Shown here in pieces: positions 9,169 to 17,928 of a DNA stretch of 64,000 nt. The DNA lies in contig CAZCLA010000006.1 of NCBI GenBank assembly GCA_964499285.1, positions 45,861 through 109,860 of the forward strand, given 5' to 3'. The notes under the pieces were generated by a model that saw only the letters and a list, made by a program, of their open reading frames with translations, searched no databases and was not told the origin of the DNA. Position numbers and translations under genes: made by a program. Origin of the DNA: JAGFIY01 sp964499285 (GTDB taxonomy: Bacteria > Bacteroidota > Ignavibacteria > Ignavibacteriales > Melioribacteraceae). Position 1 is the first letter of the stretch; every line of letters starts with the position of its first letter.

Positions 9169-10002
9169 ATGCTCAAAAGAAGCTGTGTAATATTTTTGTT
9201 ATTTATTATTTCGGGGATTATTTCCGCCCAAGAGAAAACAGTATTCTTCTCGGATGATTTATTAATTCAACCTTTTACAGCAAACCAGCTCGAGCCGAAG
9301 CTGGGGTTTCTATTTCAAACGGGCGAAAATGAATTGAGGTTGGATATCGGAAATTCAATTGATATTCTTAGAAATGAAATTGAAGAAAATTTAACAATTT
9401 CATTTGGTGCGGATTTATTCACGTATACACTTTTACGTGGAGAATCAAATTTCCATTTTCCGGTTGATGCAGTTGACTATCTCTTTGGATTAAATTTTGG
9501 TCTGTTGAAATTAAATGAAAGTTCTGAGTACGGAATTCGTTTTAGACTAAGCCACATCAGCGCTCATTTTGTGGACGGACATTTTGACGGAACATCTGGA
9601 ACTTGGAAAGATGGACTCAATCCGAGAGTTTATAGCCGCGAGTTTATCGAATTTATTCCATTTTATAAAACAGCAGACTTTAGAGTTTATGCCGGTTTCA
9701 CTTACTTATTTCATGTTGATCCTACTGAAATAAAAAAGGATAATTATAAATTGGGATTTGACTATTTCTTGAATCAATCCTTCATTGATTTGTTCATTCC
9801 ATTTGCCGCATATGATTTGACTGTTATCCATCTTGATAAATATACCGCAAATCATTCGATAAGTGCGGGAATTAAGTTCGGGAAAAAAGAGGGGAAAGGT
9901 TTCAGTGTTTATTTCAATTACTACGCCGGTAAAAGCATTCACGGAGAATATTTTGACCGAACTGTTGAATACTCTGCTGTCGGTATAAATCTGGATTTAT
10001 AA
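9169..10002 (+). CDS. outer-membrane-type protein resembling DUF1207, copy 2
   Basis: 277 residues with a signal peptide ending IISA/Q at about residue 20. The mature part shows beta-barrel-like alternation. It is the paralogue of the gene at 3409-4275, with conserved blocks at VDAVDYLFGLN, RFRLSHISAHFVDGHFD, YSREFIEF and RVYAGFTYLFHVDP. The protein ends in an amphipathic strand (AVGINLDL). It sits 10 bases after the radical SAM gene and one base before the site-2 protease gene, so it is probably in the same transcript. A role in the envelope is likely from the signal peptide and context; no biochemical function is known to me. Confidence 0.77.
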   Translation: MLKRSCVIFLLFIISGIISAQEKTVFFSDDLLIQPFTANQLEPKLGFLFQTGENELRLDIGNSIDILRNEIEENLTISFGADLFTYTLLRGESNFHFPVDAVDYLFGLNFGLLKLNESSEYGIRFRLSHISAHFVDGHFDGTSGTWKDGLNPRVYSREFIEFIPFYKTADFRVYAGFTYLFHVDPTEIKKDNYKLGFDYFLNQSFIDLFIPFAAYDLTVIHLDKYTANHSISAGIKFGKKEGKGFSVYFNYYAGKSIHGEYFDRTVEYSAVGINLDL

Positions 10003-10003
10003 A

Positions 10004-11005
10004 ATGAATCAAAATTTTTCTGAGCCGGAAATAAAATTTTTTCAACGATCTAACATTAAATCGCATTCAACATTAATTCACCTAGCGCTTTTTATCATAA
10101 CGTTCATTACTACTGTTATTGCAGGTTTAGAATGGACATCGGGTACAATGGGACCCTATGAGTTTAATGATTTGGCTCAAGGATTACCTTATGCAATTTC
10201 AGCATTATTCTTTCTAACTGCTCATGAATTCGGACATTATTTTGCGGCTAAAGCGCACAAAGTGGAAACAACGTTGCCATATTATATTCCGTTCCCGCCA
10301 ATACCTGGATTTTTCAATTTCGGAACTATGGGAGCTGTGATACGAATTAAATCACCAATACCGAATAACAAAGCGATGTTCGATATCGGTGTCGCCGGTC
10401 CGCTCGCGGGATTTATCGCATGTATAATAATTCTTGTTGTCGGGTTTACAAATCTACCCGGACCGGAGTATCTCGAAAAAATTCATCCTGGGTACTTCTC
10501 GCCGGACTATAAAAGTTCTGGATTGTACTTTGCATTCGGCGACACAATTTTGTTTACATTATTAAGAGAAATGTTTTCACAGCCGAATGTTTTTATACCA
10601 CCGATGAGTGAAATATATCACTATCCTTTTCTTTGTATTGGTTGGTTTGGATTGTTCGTAACAGCAATGAATATGCTTCCGATTGGGCAGTTGGACGGAG
10701 GTCACATTGTTTATAGCATGTTCGGATTAAAAAGGCACGAGGCTGTTGCAAGTATTTCGATGATTTCTATAAGCACTTTGGGATTTATGGGTTTAGCATC
10801 AATTTTACTAAATGTTGAAACCCCAATTGGATGGAGCGGCTGGCTGTTTTGGGCTTTAATATTGTATTTTATAATAAAAGTGAAACATCCACCGGTTTAT
10901 GAATTTAAACCATTATCATCGACAAGAATGATTTTAGGGTGGATTAGCATTTTGATTCTGCTTCTTTCTTTTTCACCCTCGCCCTTTACATTATCGATGG
11001 TGTAA
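10004..11005 (+). CDS. site-2 protease family (M50) membrane metalloprotease
   Basis: A polytopic M50 protease of 333 residues. The zinc motif HEFGH (HExxH) lies in a membrane helix near residue 75, followed by YYIPFPPIPG and the third-ligand motif LPIGQLDGGH near residue 225 (usual form NxxPxxxLDGG). Site-2 proteases cut within membrane helices, often to release anti-sigma factors or transcription factors. It has no PDZ insertion, unlike RseP, so it resembles plain archaeal or plant EGY-type proteases. Its proximity to DUF1207 copy 2 suggests co-transcription, but a functional link to the glycan cluster is not shown. Confidence 0.9.
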   Translation: MNQNFSEPEIKFFQRSNIKSHSTLIHLALFIITFITTVIAGLEWTSGTMGPYEFNDLAQGLPYAISALFFLTAHEFGHYFAAKAHKVETTLPYYIPFPPIPGFFNFGTMGAVIRIKSPIPNNKAMFDIGVAGPLAGFIACIIILVVGFTNLPGPEYLEKIHPGYFSPDYKSSGLYFAFGDTILFTLLREMFSQPNVFIPPMSEIYHYPFLCIGWFGLFVTAMNMLPIGQLDGGHIVYSMFGLKRHEAVASISMISISTLGFMGLASILLNVETPIGWSGWLFWALILYFIIKVKHPPVYEFKPLSSTRMILGWISILILLLSFSPSPFTLSMV

Positions 11006-11026
11006 AACGATCTAAATTTAATTGCC

Positions 11027-11056
11027 TTGACATTAACCGCATTACTTAACTAAATT
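11027..11056 (+). promoter_or_regulatory. possible sigma70-like promoter in the 242-base gap 11006-11247
   Basis: TTGACA at 11027-11032 is followed after 18 bases by TAAATT (11051-11056), four of six matches to a -10 box. It lies about 190 bases upstream of the lipoprotein gene, so it would give a long leader. I see no gene, RNA motif or strong hairpin elsewhere in this gap. Confidence 0.25.
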
Positions 11057-11247
11057 CGTTTGTCAAATTTGAGGGAAATATCGAATAATTTTTACTTTTT
11101 TCTAATTTATTTACAAGTTGATGCAGAATATTCTCCCTAAAATTTTATCGAAGAATCAAAGGAATTTCAAATCATTAGTTTCGGCATACCGGTTAGATTC
11201 CTATTATACAAAAAGTAAATTCTATTATAATTCGAAGAAGTCCCATT

Positions 11248-12072
11248 ATGAAACGTATTGTTGAAATTGCCACATTTATTTTATTTGTAAGTTTGCTTAT
11301 GCAAGGATGTGATAGTATTCCAGATAATGTTGTTGACAGCATTTCCCCTGACTACAACATTCTTGAAATAAATGCCCCGCAATTTTTTAGTTATTCCGAC
11401 GACGATTCCATTGTTACTCACTCAATCGTCATTGCTAACTCTCAAGTAATTTCATCCGTAAGATTCTCCCTTGTTTCGCATCTGATGGATGCTTATTTAA
11501 TTCAAAACGGAGACATGGATTTAATTGCGGAGACGGAAAATAATACAGCGACTTATTCAGCTGAATTCGAAATGATGCACGATCTTCCTTCCGGAATGTA
11601 TGAAATTATGTATTTTGTAGATGACAACATTAATGTACCTCCTGAAAACAGCAAAAAGGCTGCTTCACATACATTCAATTTTTTTAATGGAATTGGTAAT
11701 CAACCTCCCGTGATTTCGAATCTTTCAATGAGATACGTTAATGAACCGATTTCAACTCTGCGCGATACAATTGATCGGGGAGAAGCTGTTATCTGGTCAA
11801 TTCTCGTCAATGATCCCAATAGTATTGCAGATGTAAACAAAGTATCATTTGAACTGTATCGTCCCGACAATTCATTTTTAGGCGAGTTCGATATGTATGA
11901 TAACGGAGATTTTGAAGGCGCCGGAGATCAAACTGCTGGAGATCAAATTTATTCTTTGAAGAATTCCTTCAGTTCAACCGCACAGACTGGTTTATGGCAA
12001 ATGATATTTAAGGCTGTCGACCGGGAAGGCGAACAAAGCAATATCATCAATTTTGGATTTTACGTTAAATGA
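11248..12072 (+). CDS. predicted lipoprotein of unknown function
   Basis: 274 residues. The N terminus is a lipoprotein signal: a positively charged start, a hydrophobic stretch and the lipobox LMQG/C at Cys21. The remainder looks all-beta; the segment from about residue 150 (QPPVISNLSMRYVNEP onwards), with a DNGDFEGAGDQTAGDQIYS block, resembles immunoglobulin-like or cadherin-like folds in secreted Bacteroidota proteins. It begins a four-gene run with an Asp-box protein and two PorV/PorQ-like proteins, overlapping the next gene by four bases (ATGA). I do not recognise a named family. Confidence 0.7.
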   Translation: MKRIVEIATFILFVSLLMQGCDSIPDNVVDSISPDYNILEINAPQFFSYSDDDSIVTHSIVIANSQVISSVRFSLVSHLMDAYLIQNGDMDLIAETENNTATYSAEFEMMHDLPSGMYEIMYFVDDNINVPPENSKKAASHTFNFFNGIGNQPPVISNLSMRYVNEPISTLRDTIDRGEAVIWSILVNDPNSIADVNKVSFELYRPDNSFLGEFDMYDNGDFEGAGDQTAGDQIYSLKNSFSSTAQTGLWQMIFKAVDREGEQSNIINFGFYVK

Positions 12073-13652
12073 AAAAAATAATTATTTTAATATTAATATT
12101 TTCGACTGTCGTTTTATCCCAAAATTTTCCCATTACCTATAGACTGGATAAAAATGAATTTTCAAAACTATCGGCAGAAACTCCAAAAAGTAATTCTATA
12201 ACAGATATAATTTTTGTCGGCGATACAGTTTGGATCGGCACTTCAAGAGGTGTAAGCAGAAGCACGGATTTAGGAGAGACTTGGACTAATTACTATGAAA
12301 CTCCGGAATTCGGAACTGATGGAATTGCAGCAATCGGATATTCTGAAGGAATATTTTGGGCTTCAACCGCAAGATATGAGGATTTAACGACAGGAAGAGA
12401 ACAAGTTGGAACCGGATTGAAATTTACTACGGACGGAGGAACATCCTGGACCGCGATACCTCAACCGGTGGATGATCCCGGCGATTCGTTGATTACTTAT
12501 GGAATAAATACAATAAGAGCGCTTCCGATAACCGTGACCCCGCAAAACGTCACTTTTGATATTTCATTTACGCTCGGAACCGTATGGATTGCCTCGTGGT
12601 CAAGTGGAATTCGTAAATCCACAAATCTCGGAGAAACTTGGCAGAGAGTCGTGCTTCCGCCCGATTATTTGAACTCGATAAAACCAACTGACACACTTAA
12701 TTTTTCTCTTCAAGTGCAGCCAGGAAATTTCGGTCCTGAAAGTTACTTAAATCATTTGGGTTTTTCGGTGTTGGGTGTAGATGAAAATCTTGTTTTTGCC
12801 GGCACGGCAGGCGGAATAAATAAATCAACAGATGGAGGTGTAAGCTGGGCAAAATTCAGTCATCAGAACCAGGCAAAACCAATTAGCGGAAACTGGGTCT
12901 TGGCAATCCGTTACAATAAATTTGACAATTCAGTTTGGGCAGTTACGAGAAAAGCTGATGATCTAAACGAGTTTACAGGAATAAGTGCATCAACTAACGG
13001 AGGTGAAAGTTGGTCAACTTACTTAAACGGAGAATCTGCAAATAATATTGGATTTCGATATTATAGAACAAATGATGCGATAACCAAAGCCGATGTTATG
13101 GTGTCAACTACTTCGGGAGTGTTTAGATCCAAAGATAATTATTCATCCTGGATACTACCGATGCTAGTCAGTGATTCAGAGACCGGAGTTCATATTAATA
13201 CTAACAATTTTTATTCTGCTGATGCCGTGAATATTGATAACGGCGAAACCTACATTTTCCTAGGTTCAGCGGGAGGACTCGCAAGATTAAAAGAAACAGG
13301 AGATGATTTTTGGTTCGGGGATTGGAAAGTGTATCTGGCATCCGAACAATTAAAAAGCGAAAGTGAAACCTATGCATTCCCAAATCCTTTTTCTCCTGAT
13401 CACGAAACAGTTAGAATCAAGTACAAATTTGAAGGTTCATCAAATAAAGTTACTTTAAGGATTTTTGATTTTGGAATGAACTTGGTGAGAACAGTAATTC
13501 AAAATGCGGACAGATTTTCGGGCAGAGATAATTTTGAATTTTGGGACGGAAGGGACGAACAGAAAAATGTTGTTCCGAACGGAGTATATTTTTATAGAAT
13601 CGATGTCGGCGGCAACGATCCGCTTTTCGGAAAAATATTGGTAATGAGATAA
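12069..13652 (+). CDS. secreted Asp-box (BNR/YCF48-like) protein with FlgD-type C-terminal domain
   Basis: 527 residues with a signal peptide (MKKIIILILIFSTVVLS/Q). At least four Asp-box beta-propeller signatures are visible: STDLGETW, STNLGETW, STDGGVSW and STNGGESW, spread over residues 60-330. The last 90 residues form a FlgD-like Ig domain (YAFPNPFSPDHETV ... DGRDEQKNVVPNGVYFYRI ... GKILVMR), a C-terminal module common on exported proteins of Ignavibacteria. This suggests transport to the surface, perhaps through a type IX-like route. The following PorV/PorQ-like genes fit that idea. Propeller proteins of this kind may bind glycans or proteins; no catalytic residues are obvious. Confidence 0.82.
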   Translation: MKKIIILILIFSTVVLSQNFPITYRLDKNEFSKLSAETPKSNSITDIIFVGDTVWIGTSRGVSRSTDLGETWTNYYETPEFGTDGIAAIGYSEGIFWASTARYEDLTTGREQVGTGLKFTTDGGTSWTAIPQPVDDPGDSLITYGINTIRALPITVTPQNVTFDISFTLGTVWIASWSSGIRKSTNLGETWQRVVLPPDYLNSIKPTDTLNFSLQVQPGNFGPESYLNHLGFSVLGVDENLVFAGTAGGINKSTDGGVSWAKFSHQNQAKPISGNWVLAIRYNKFDNSVWAVTRKADDLNEFTGISASTNGGESWSTYLNGESANNIGFRYYRTNDAITKADVMVSTTSGVFRSKDNYSSWILPMLVSDSETGVHINTNNFYSADAVNIDNGETYIFLGSAGGLARLKETGDDFWFGDWKVYLASEQLKSESETYAFPNPFSPDHETVRIKYKFEGSSNKVTLRIFDFGMNLVRTVIQNADRFSGRDNFEFWDGRDEQKNVVPNGVYFYRIDVGGNDPLFGKILVMR

Positions 13653-14654
13653 ATGATAAAAAATGTAGTCATAAAATTTTCTTTTTTGGTTGTTCTTTCA
13701 TCAATAATGCTGAATGCACAACCTGAATTTTCGCAGATCGCCGGAAAAGCCGGAGCATTCAGCCGCATGGGCTTTGGAGCGAGAGGAATCGGGATGGGGA
13801 ATGCACTTTCATCAGTAAGAATGGGAAATCTTTCGGCTTATTATAATCCTGCGTTAAGTGTATTTCAAGAAGGAAATAATTTTCAGACCGGTTACTCGTT
13901 TCTTTCTATGGATCGTTCAATGAATTTTCTGAATTTCACAAGACGATTTGAATTTGGTAAAAAGGACGAAAACTCAAAACCGGCTTCGGTCGCAGGAGTG
14001 AGTGCAGGTATAATAAACTCAGGTGTTAGTGACATAGACGGACGAGATAATCAAGGCATTCATACGGAAAATTTATCAACTTCGGAAAATCAATTTTATC
14101 TGGCTGTCGCAAATAAATTTTCGGATAAGCTGGCATTGGGTTTGAACATAAAATTTTATTACTACAAACTGTATGAAGAAGTAACTAGCACGGGAATCGG
14201 TTTTGACTTAGGAGTGGTTTATTCTTTCAATTCAAACCTGGCTTTTTCCTTTGTTATTACGGATCTTAATTCAAAATATAAATGGGATACAACACCTGTC
14301 TACGAACAGTCGGGCACTAACTCAATCGACACATTTCCGCTTATGAAAAAAATTGGAGCATCCTATTATTTTGATGATATTAATTTGTTGACTGCACTCG
14401 AATTTGAAAATAGCAATGCAGGAACTAATTATCTGCGCGGCGGATTTGAGTATGAGGTTTTTGAAAATCTATTTATTCGGAGCGGATTTGACAAATTCGA
14501 TTTGAGTAATTTTGATGTACCTGTTATACCTTCAGCGGGATTTTCTTATTTTTACGTCACAAGTTCGGTAAAAATTGGCGCTGAATATGCTTTTGTTGTT
14601 GAACCTTACTCTTCTTCGGACAGACATATAATCGGATTGAATTTTAATTTCTAA
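13653..14654 (+). CDS. PorV/PorQ family outer-membrane protein, copy 1
   Basis: 333 residues with a signal peptide ending MLNA/Q. The N-terminal block of the mature protein (AGAFSRMGFGARGIGMGNA ... AYYNPALS) is the hallmark of the PorV/PorQ (UPF0164-like) barrels related to FadL. In type IX secretion, PorV binds the C-terminal signal of cargo and carries it to the attachment complex. The gene starts directly after the stop of the Asp-box gene, so the cargo-like protein and barrel are co-expressed. Which cargo it serves, and whether it is PorV or a paralogue, cannot be told. The C-terminal strand IIGLNFNF fits an outer-membrane barrel. Confidence 0.85.
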   Translation: MIKNVVIKFSFLVVLSSIMLNAQPEFSQIAGKAGAFSRMGFGARGIGMGNALSSVRMGNLSAYYNPALSVFQEGNNFQTGYSFLSMDRSMNFLNFTRRFEFGKKDENSKPASVAGVSAGIINSGVSDIDGRDNQGIHTENLSTSENQFYLAVANKFSDKLALGLNIKFYYYKLYEEVTSTGIGFDLGVVYSFNSNLAFSFVITDLNSKYKWDTTPVYEQSGTNSIDTFPLMKKIGASYYFDDINLLTALEFENSNAGTNYLRGGFEYEVFENLFIRSGFDKFDLSNFDVPVIPSAGFSYFYVTSSVKIGAEYAFVVEPYSSSDRHIIGLNFNF

Positions 14655-14669
14655 ATAATACAGCTAAAA

Positions 14670-15569
14670 ATGAAAATGAAAAAAATTGTTTTTCTTCTAT
14701 TAATAAGTTTCGGCTATATATTTCCGCAGGCGGGAGGTACGGGGCTCTCATTTCTTAAAATCGGTTTCGGTGCAAGGAATATGGCAATGGGTGATTTGGG
14801 AGTGGTTCTTGCAAATGATGTTGGTCCGGGTTTTTATAATCCAGCTTTGCTTGCTGAAAACTATAACTCACAGATAATGTTAACCCATAATGAATGGATG
14901 ACTGACGTTCGTTCAGAATTGATTGGTGCAAGTTTCAGTTTGTTTGGATTGCAGTTTGCAGCCGGATTTAATACCACAAGTATTTCCGACATCGAAGTTC
15001 GTACAAAACCCGGGGATGCTGTTTCGACATTTGACGCTAACTATTTTTACGGAAGTCTTTCGACCGGATTTAACATCTATCAAAAACTTTCAGCCGGTTT
15101 AACTTTTAAGTTTATTCACGAAAATTTATTAACCGATCAAGCAAGAGGAATCGCTTTTGATTTCGGGCTATTTTATCGTGATGTCGTAGAAAATTTAAAT
15201 ATTGGAGCGGCAATAAAAAATATCGGCTCGATGAACAAATTACGGAATGAATCGACTGAACTGCCGATGGATGTTGCTGTAGGTGCTTCGTATAACTATT
15301 ATTTCAGCGATTTGAATTCTGATTTGATAGTTGCTGCAGGGTATCAAACATATACGCAGACATCAGATTCCCACGTTAATTTTGGTGCCGAGTTTTTATA
15401 CGATGCCATATTTGCTTTGAGGGCTGGTTACTCGACAGGATATGAAACTAAGGGATTAACAGCCGGAGCAGGAATCGTTTGGAATTCAATCAGATTCGAT
15501 TATGCTTTCATACCGCTCGATTATGATTTGGGAAATTCTCATATAATTTCCGTTGGATATGATTTTTAG
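14670..15569 (+). CDS. PorV/PorQ family outer-membrane protein, copy 2
   Basis: 299 residues with a signal peptide ending IFPQ/A. The mature N terminus has the family block TGLSFLKIGFGARNMAMGD ... GPGFYNPALLA. The barrel ends HIISVGYDF, a typical outer-membrane C-terminal strand. It follows copy 1 after 15 bases and is clearly related to it, but shorter. Two such barrels beside a FlgD-domain protein form a small secretion-type module; direct involvement in type IX secretion is an inference from family membership. After the gene an 8-base inverted repeat (15579-15586 with 15607-15614) may form a weak hairpin. Confidence 0.85.
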   Translation: MKMKKIVFLLLISFGYIFPQAGGTGLSFLKIGFGARNMAMGDLGVVLANDVGPGFYNPALLAENYNSQIMLTHNEWMTDVRSELIGASFSLFGLQFAAGFNTTSISDIEVRTKPGDAVSTFDANYFYGSLSTGFNIYQKLSAGLTFKFIHENLLTDQARGIAFDFGLFYRDVVENLNIGAAIKNIGSMNKLRNESTELPMDVAVGASYNYYFSDLNSDLIVAAGYQTYTQTSDSHVNFGAEFLYDAIFALRAGYSTGYETKGLTAGAGIVWNSIRFDYAFIPLDYDLGNSHIISVGYDF

Positions 15570-15693
15570 ATTCTCTAGATCAATCAAATAGTTTTTGAAA
15601 ATTAAATGATTGATAGCGCGGATTTAGTTTTATTAAAACATCCCAAAAAATGCTTATCTTTAAAGATTATTTTTTAATCGAATACTTTTTACA

Positions 15694-16653
15694 ATGAAAA
15701 TAATTCCTTATTCAGAAGATTGGCGAGAAGAATGGGACAAGTTTGTTCTCAGTTCCAGCAATGGAACAATGTTTCATCTTCAAAAATTTTTTGATTACCA
15801 CCAACCAGGTAAATTTCAATTCAATCACTTAATGTTCGTGGAAGATGATCGATTGGTCGCAGTGCTTCCGGGATCATTAAAAGACGGAATTTTTGAATCA
15901 CCGGTCGGAGCAAGTTACGGGTCAATCGTAATTGGAGATTATAAATTCAAATATGTGATGGATATTATTTCCACTCTGCTTGATTATGGAAAAACTAATA
16001 ACTTCAAAGAGATTATGCTTACAGCGGCTCCGATGATTTACGAAACATACCAGAACCAAAACCTAGAGTTTGCATTGTTGTGGCAAGGATTCTCTTACCA
16101 ACTTCACTATATTTCGAGTGCGATTAAACTTGATTCGGATCGCGATATAATTCAAAGATTCCAACCTACTGTTCGAAGAAATGTCAGAAAAACTTTAAAA
16201 AATCCGGATATTCGAGTTGAGATAAATGATCGTTACGATCAATTTTATCCTATTCTTGTAGAAAACAAATCTCGTCACGATGTAAAACCAACACATTCTT
16301 ATGATGATCTATTAAAACTGAAGCAGCTACTGCCAAACAATTTAATGCTTTTTATGGTATATCTACAAGATAAACCGATAGGCGGTTCTTTAATGTTTTA
16401 TCCAAACAAGAATGTCGCTCTCTGTTTTTACAACATGCTGCTTTACGATTTTGCCGATTATAAACCGATTCATCGCGTTATGTATGAAGTTGTAAAGTAC
16501 TGCACAAATGCCGGATTTGCCTATGTTGACATAGGTGTTTCGCAGGACACTAAAGCAGAAAATCCTATGACTCCAAGTATGAGCCTGATCGATTTCAAAG
16601 AGAAATTTGATGCGAAAACTATTATGAGAAATACTCTTCACATAAAATTATAA
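15694..16653 (+). CDS. FemAB/GNAT-like acyltransferase
   Basis: 319 residues matching the FemAB-type double-GNAT pattern (Acetyltransf_6-like). The C-terminal half has the recognisable segments VYLQDKPIGGSLMFYPN, ALCFYNMLLYDFADYKP and a VDIGVS strand. Such proteins transfer acyl or aminoacyl groups, often to cell-wall or capsular sugars, and commonly sit beside glycosyltransferases. Here it precedes GT4 and GT9 genes by one base each or less, so a role in surface glycan decoration is likely. A TATCTTTA element at 15655-15662 upstream may be a Bacteroidota-like -7 box. The acyl donor and acceptor are unknown. Confidence 0.75.
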   Translation: MKIIPYSEDWREEWDKFVLSSSNGTMFHLQKFFDYHQPGKFQFNHLMFVEDDRLVAVLPGSLKDGIFESPVGASYGSIVIGDYKFKYVMDIISTLLDYGKTNNFKEIMLTAAPMIYETYQNQNLEFALLWQGFSYQLHYISSAIKLDSDRDIIQRFQPTVRRNVRKTLKNPDIRVEINDRYDQFYPILVENKSRHDVKPTHSYDDLLKLKQLLPNNLMLFMVYLQDKPIGGSLMFYPNKNVALCFYNMLLYDFADYKPIHRVMYEVVKYCTNAGFAYVDIGVSQDTKAENPMTPSMSLIDFKEKFDAKTIMRNTLHIKL

Positions 16654-16654
16654 G

Positions 16655-17928
16655 TTGATGAAGAAAAAAGTTTTCATTGCTTTTCTTGGAAATGCACTTC
16701 ACGATTCAAGGATAACAAACCTCAAAGATTCATTAGAAGCAGACGGCTGCGATGTTAAGGTAATTTCTTTCGATTGGACTACTCCAAATTTCGAGACAAT
16801 CCTTGGTGATATAACTGTTTATAAATTAAAGAAATCAAAATTTTCTTTTGTCTTTTATTTCTCTTTTGCTGTACAATTGTGGAAGAGTTTAAAATCATCA
16901 AATGCCGATATCTACATAGCCGAAGATTTCTTTCCGCTTGCTTTTACTACAATTATCGGAAAAAGAAAAAATGCAAAAGTGGTTTATAATTCGCGCGAGC
17001 TTTATCCTTTCCTCGNNNNNNNNNNNNNNNNNNNNNNNNNNNNNNNNNNNNNNNNNNNNNNNNNNNNNNNNNNNNNNNNNNNNNNNNNNNNNNNNNNNNN
17101 NNNNNNNNNNNNNNNAAAAGAAAAAATGCAAAAGTGGTTTATAATTCGCGCGAGCTTTATCCTTTCCTCGGGGGTCTTCGAAATAAAAAGTTTACTCAGT
17201 GGTTGATAAAAATAATCGAGAAGAAATATATTAAAAAGGTTGATCTTGTTTTAACGACGGGCGAAATGGATTCGAATTTTTTGGAAGATTATTACGGAAT
17301 CCGAAACACGCTTGTTATTAGAAATATTCCGCTTCTGCAGGTACCGAAGAAGGAGATTGATCTTCGAAACATATTAAATATATCACCAAAGCAAAAAATT
17401 CTTCTTTATCAAGGAGTGATGATAGAAGGACGAGGGATCACAAAGATAATCTCGTTAATGAATGAACTTAAAAATATAGAGTTTGTGCTTCTCGGAGATG
17501 GCGCGCTCAGAAAAGAATTTGAAACGACGGCATTAAAATATAAAGTTCATGATCGTGTGCATTTTCTAGGAACTGTTCCTCAGAGAGATTTAATTAACTA
17601 CACAGCTGCCGCCGATATTGGATTAGCATTAATAGAAAATATTTCAATCAGTTATTATCACGCTCTTCCAAATAAACTGTTCGAGTACATTATGGCAGGC
17701 ATCCCAGTGCTTTCAAGCAATCTTCCGCAGATGAAAAAAATTATAAATGATTATCAAGTTGGAATTATTGTTGACGAAAAGGATGACATTAATATTTCGA
17801 ACGGCTTGAAAAAACTTTCTGAAGATGAAGAATTTATAGCTAAGTTAAAAGATAATTGCAGAAAAGCTTCACTTGAACTGAACTGGGATAAGGAATATTC
17901 TCGATCAAAAGACCGGCTTCTATCATGA
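16655..17928 (+). CDS. family 4 glycosyltransferase, interrupted by an assembly gap
   Basis: The reading frame enters a run of 100 Ns (17016-17115) and resumes in another frame. The 55 bases before the gap (16961-17015) are repeated exactly after it (17116-17170). Removing the Ns and one copy (155 bases) joins both parts in a single frame and gives an intact protein of 372 residues. The N-terminal Rossmann domain carries FLGNALHDSRI; the C-terminal domain has LLYQGVMIEGRGI, FLLGDGALR-like and the GT-B acceptor/donor motif NKLFEYIMAGIPVLSS with the EX7E-type region. It probably adds a sugar to LPS or another surface glycan. Its ATGA overlap with the GT9 gene indicates an operon. Confidence 0.88.
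16961..17170. other. scaffold gap of 100 Ns flanked by an exact 55-base duplication
   Basis: Ns fill 17016-17115. The sequences 16961-17015 and 17116-17170 are identical over 55 bases. An exact overlap of this size with a fixed-length N run is what results when two contigs that share one k-mer are placed side by side instead of being merged. The collapsed sequence keeps a single open glycosyltransferase frame, which supports this reading. Confidence 0.93.

Noticed and set aside
15579..15614. 8-base inverted repeat after the second PorV-like gene as a terminator
   Set aside because: The stem is AT-rich with a 20-base loop and no T-run follows; too weak to call.
17116..17170. 55-base direct repeat as a real duplication or mobile-element target site
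   Set aside because: It flanks a fixed 100-N gap and its removal restores a reading frame, so an assembly artefact is the simpler explanation.
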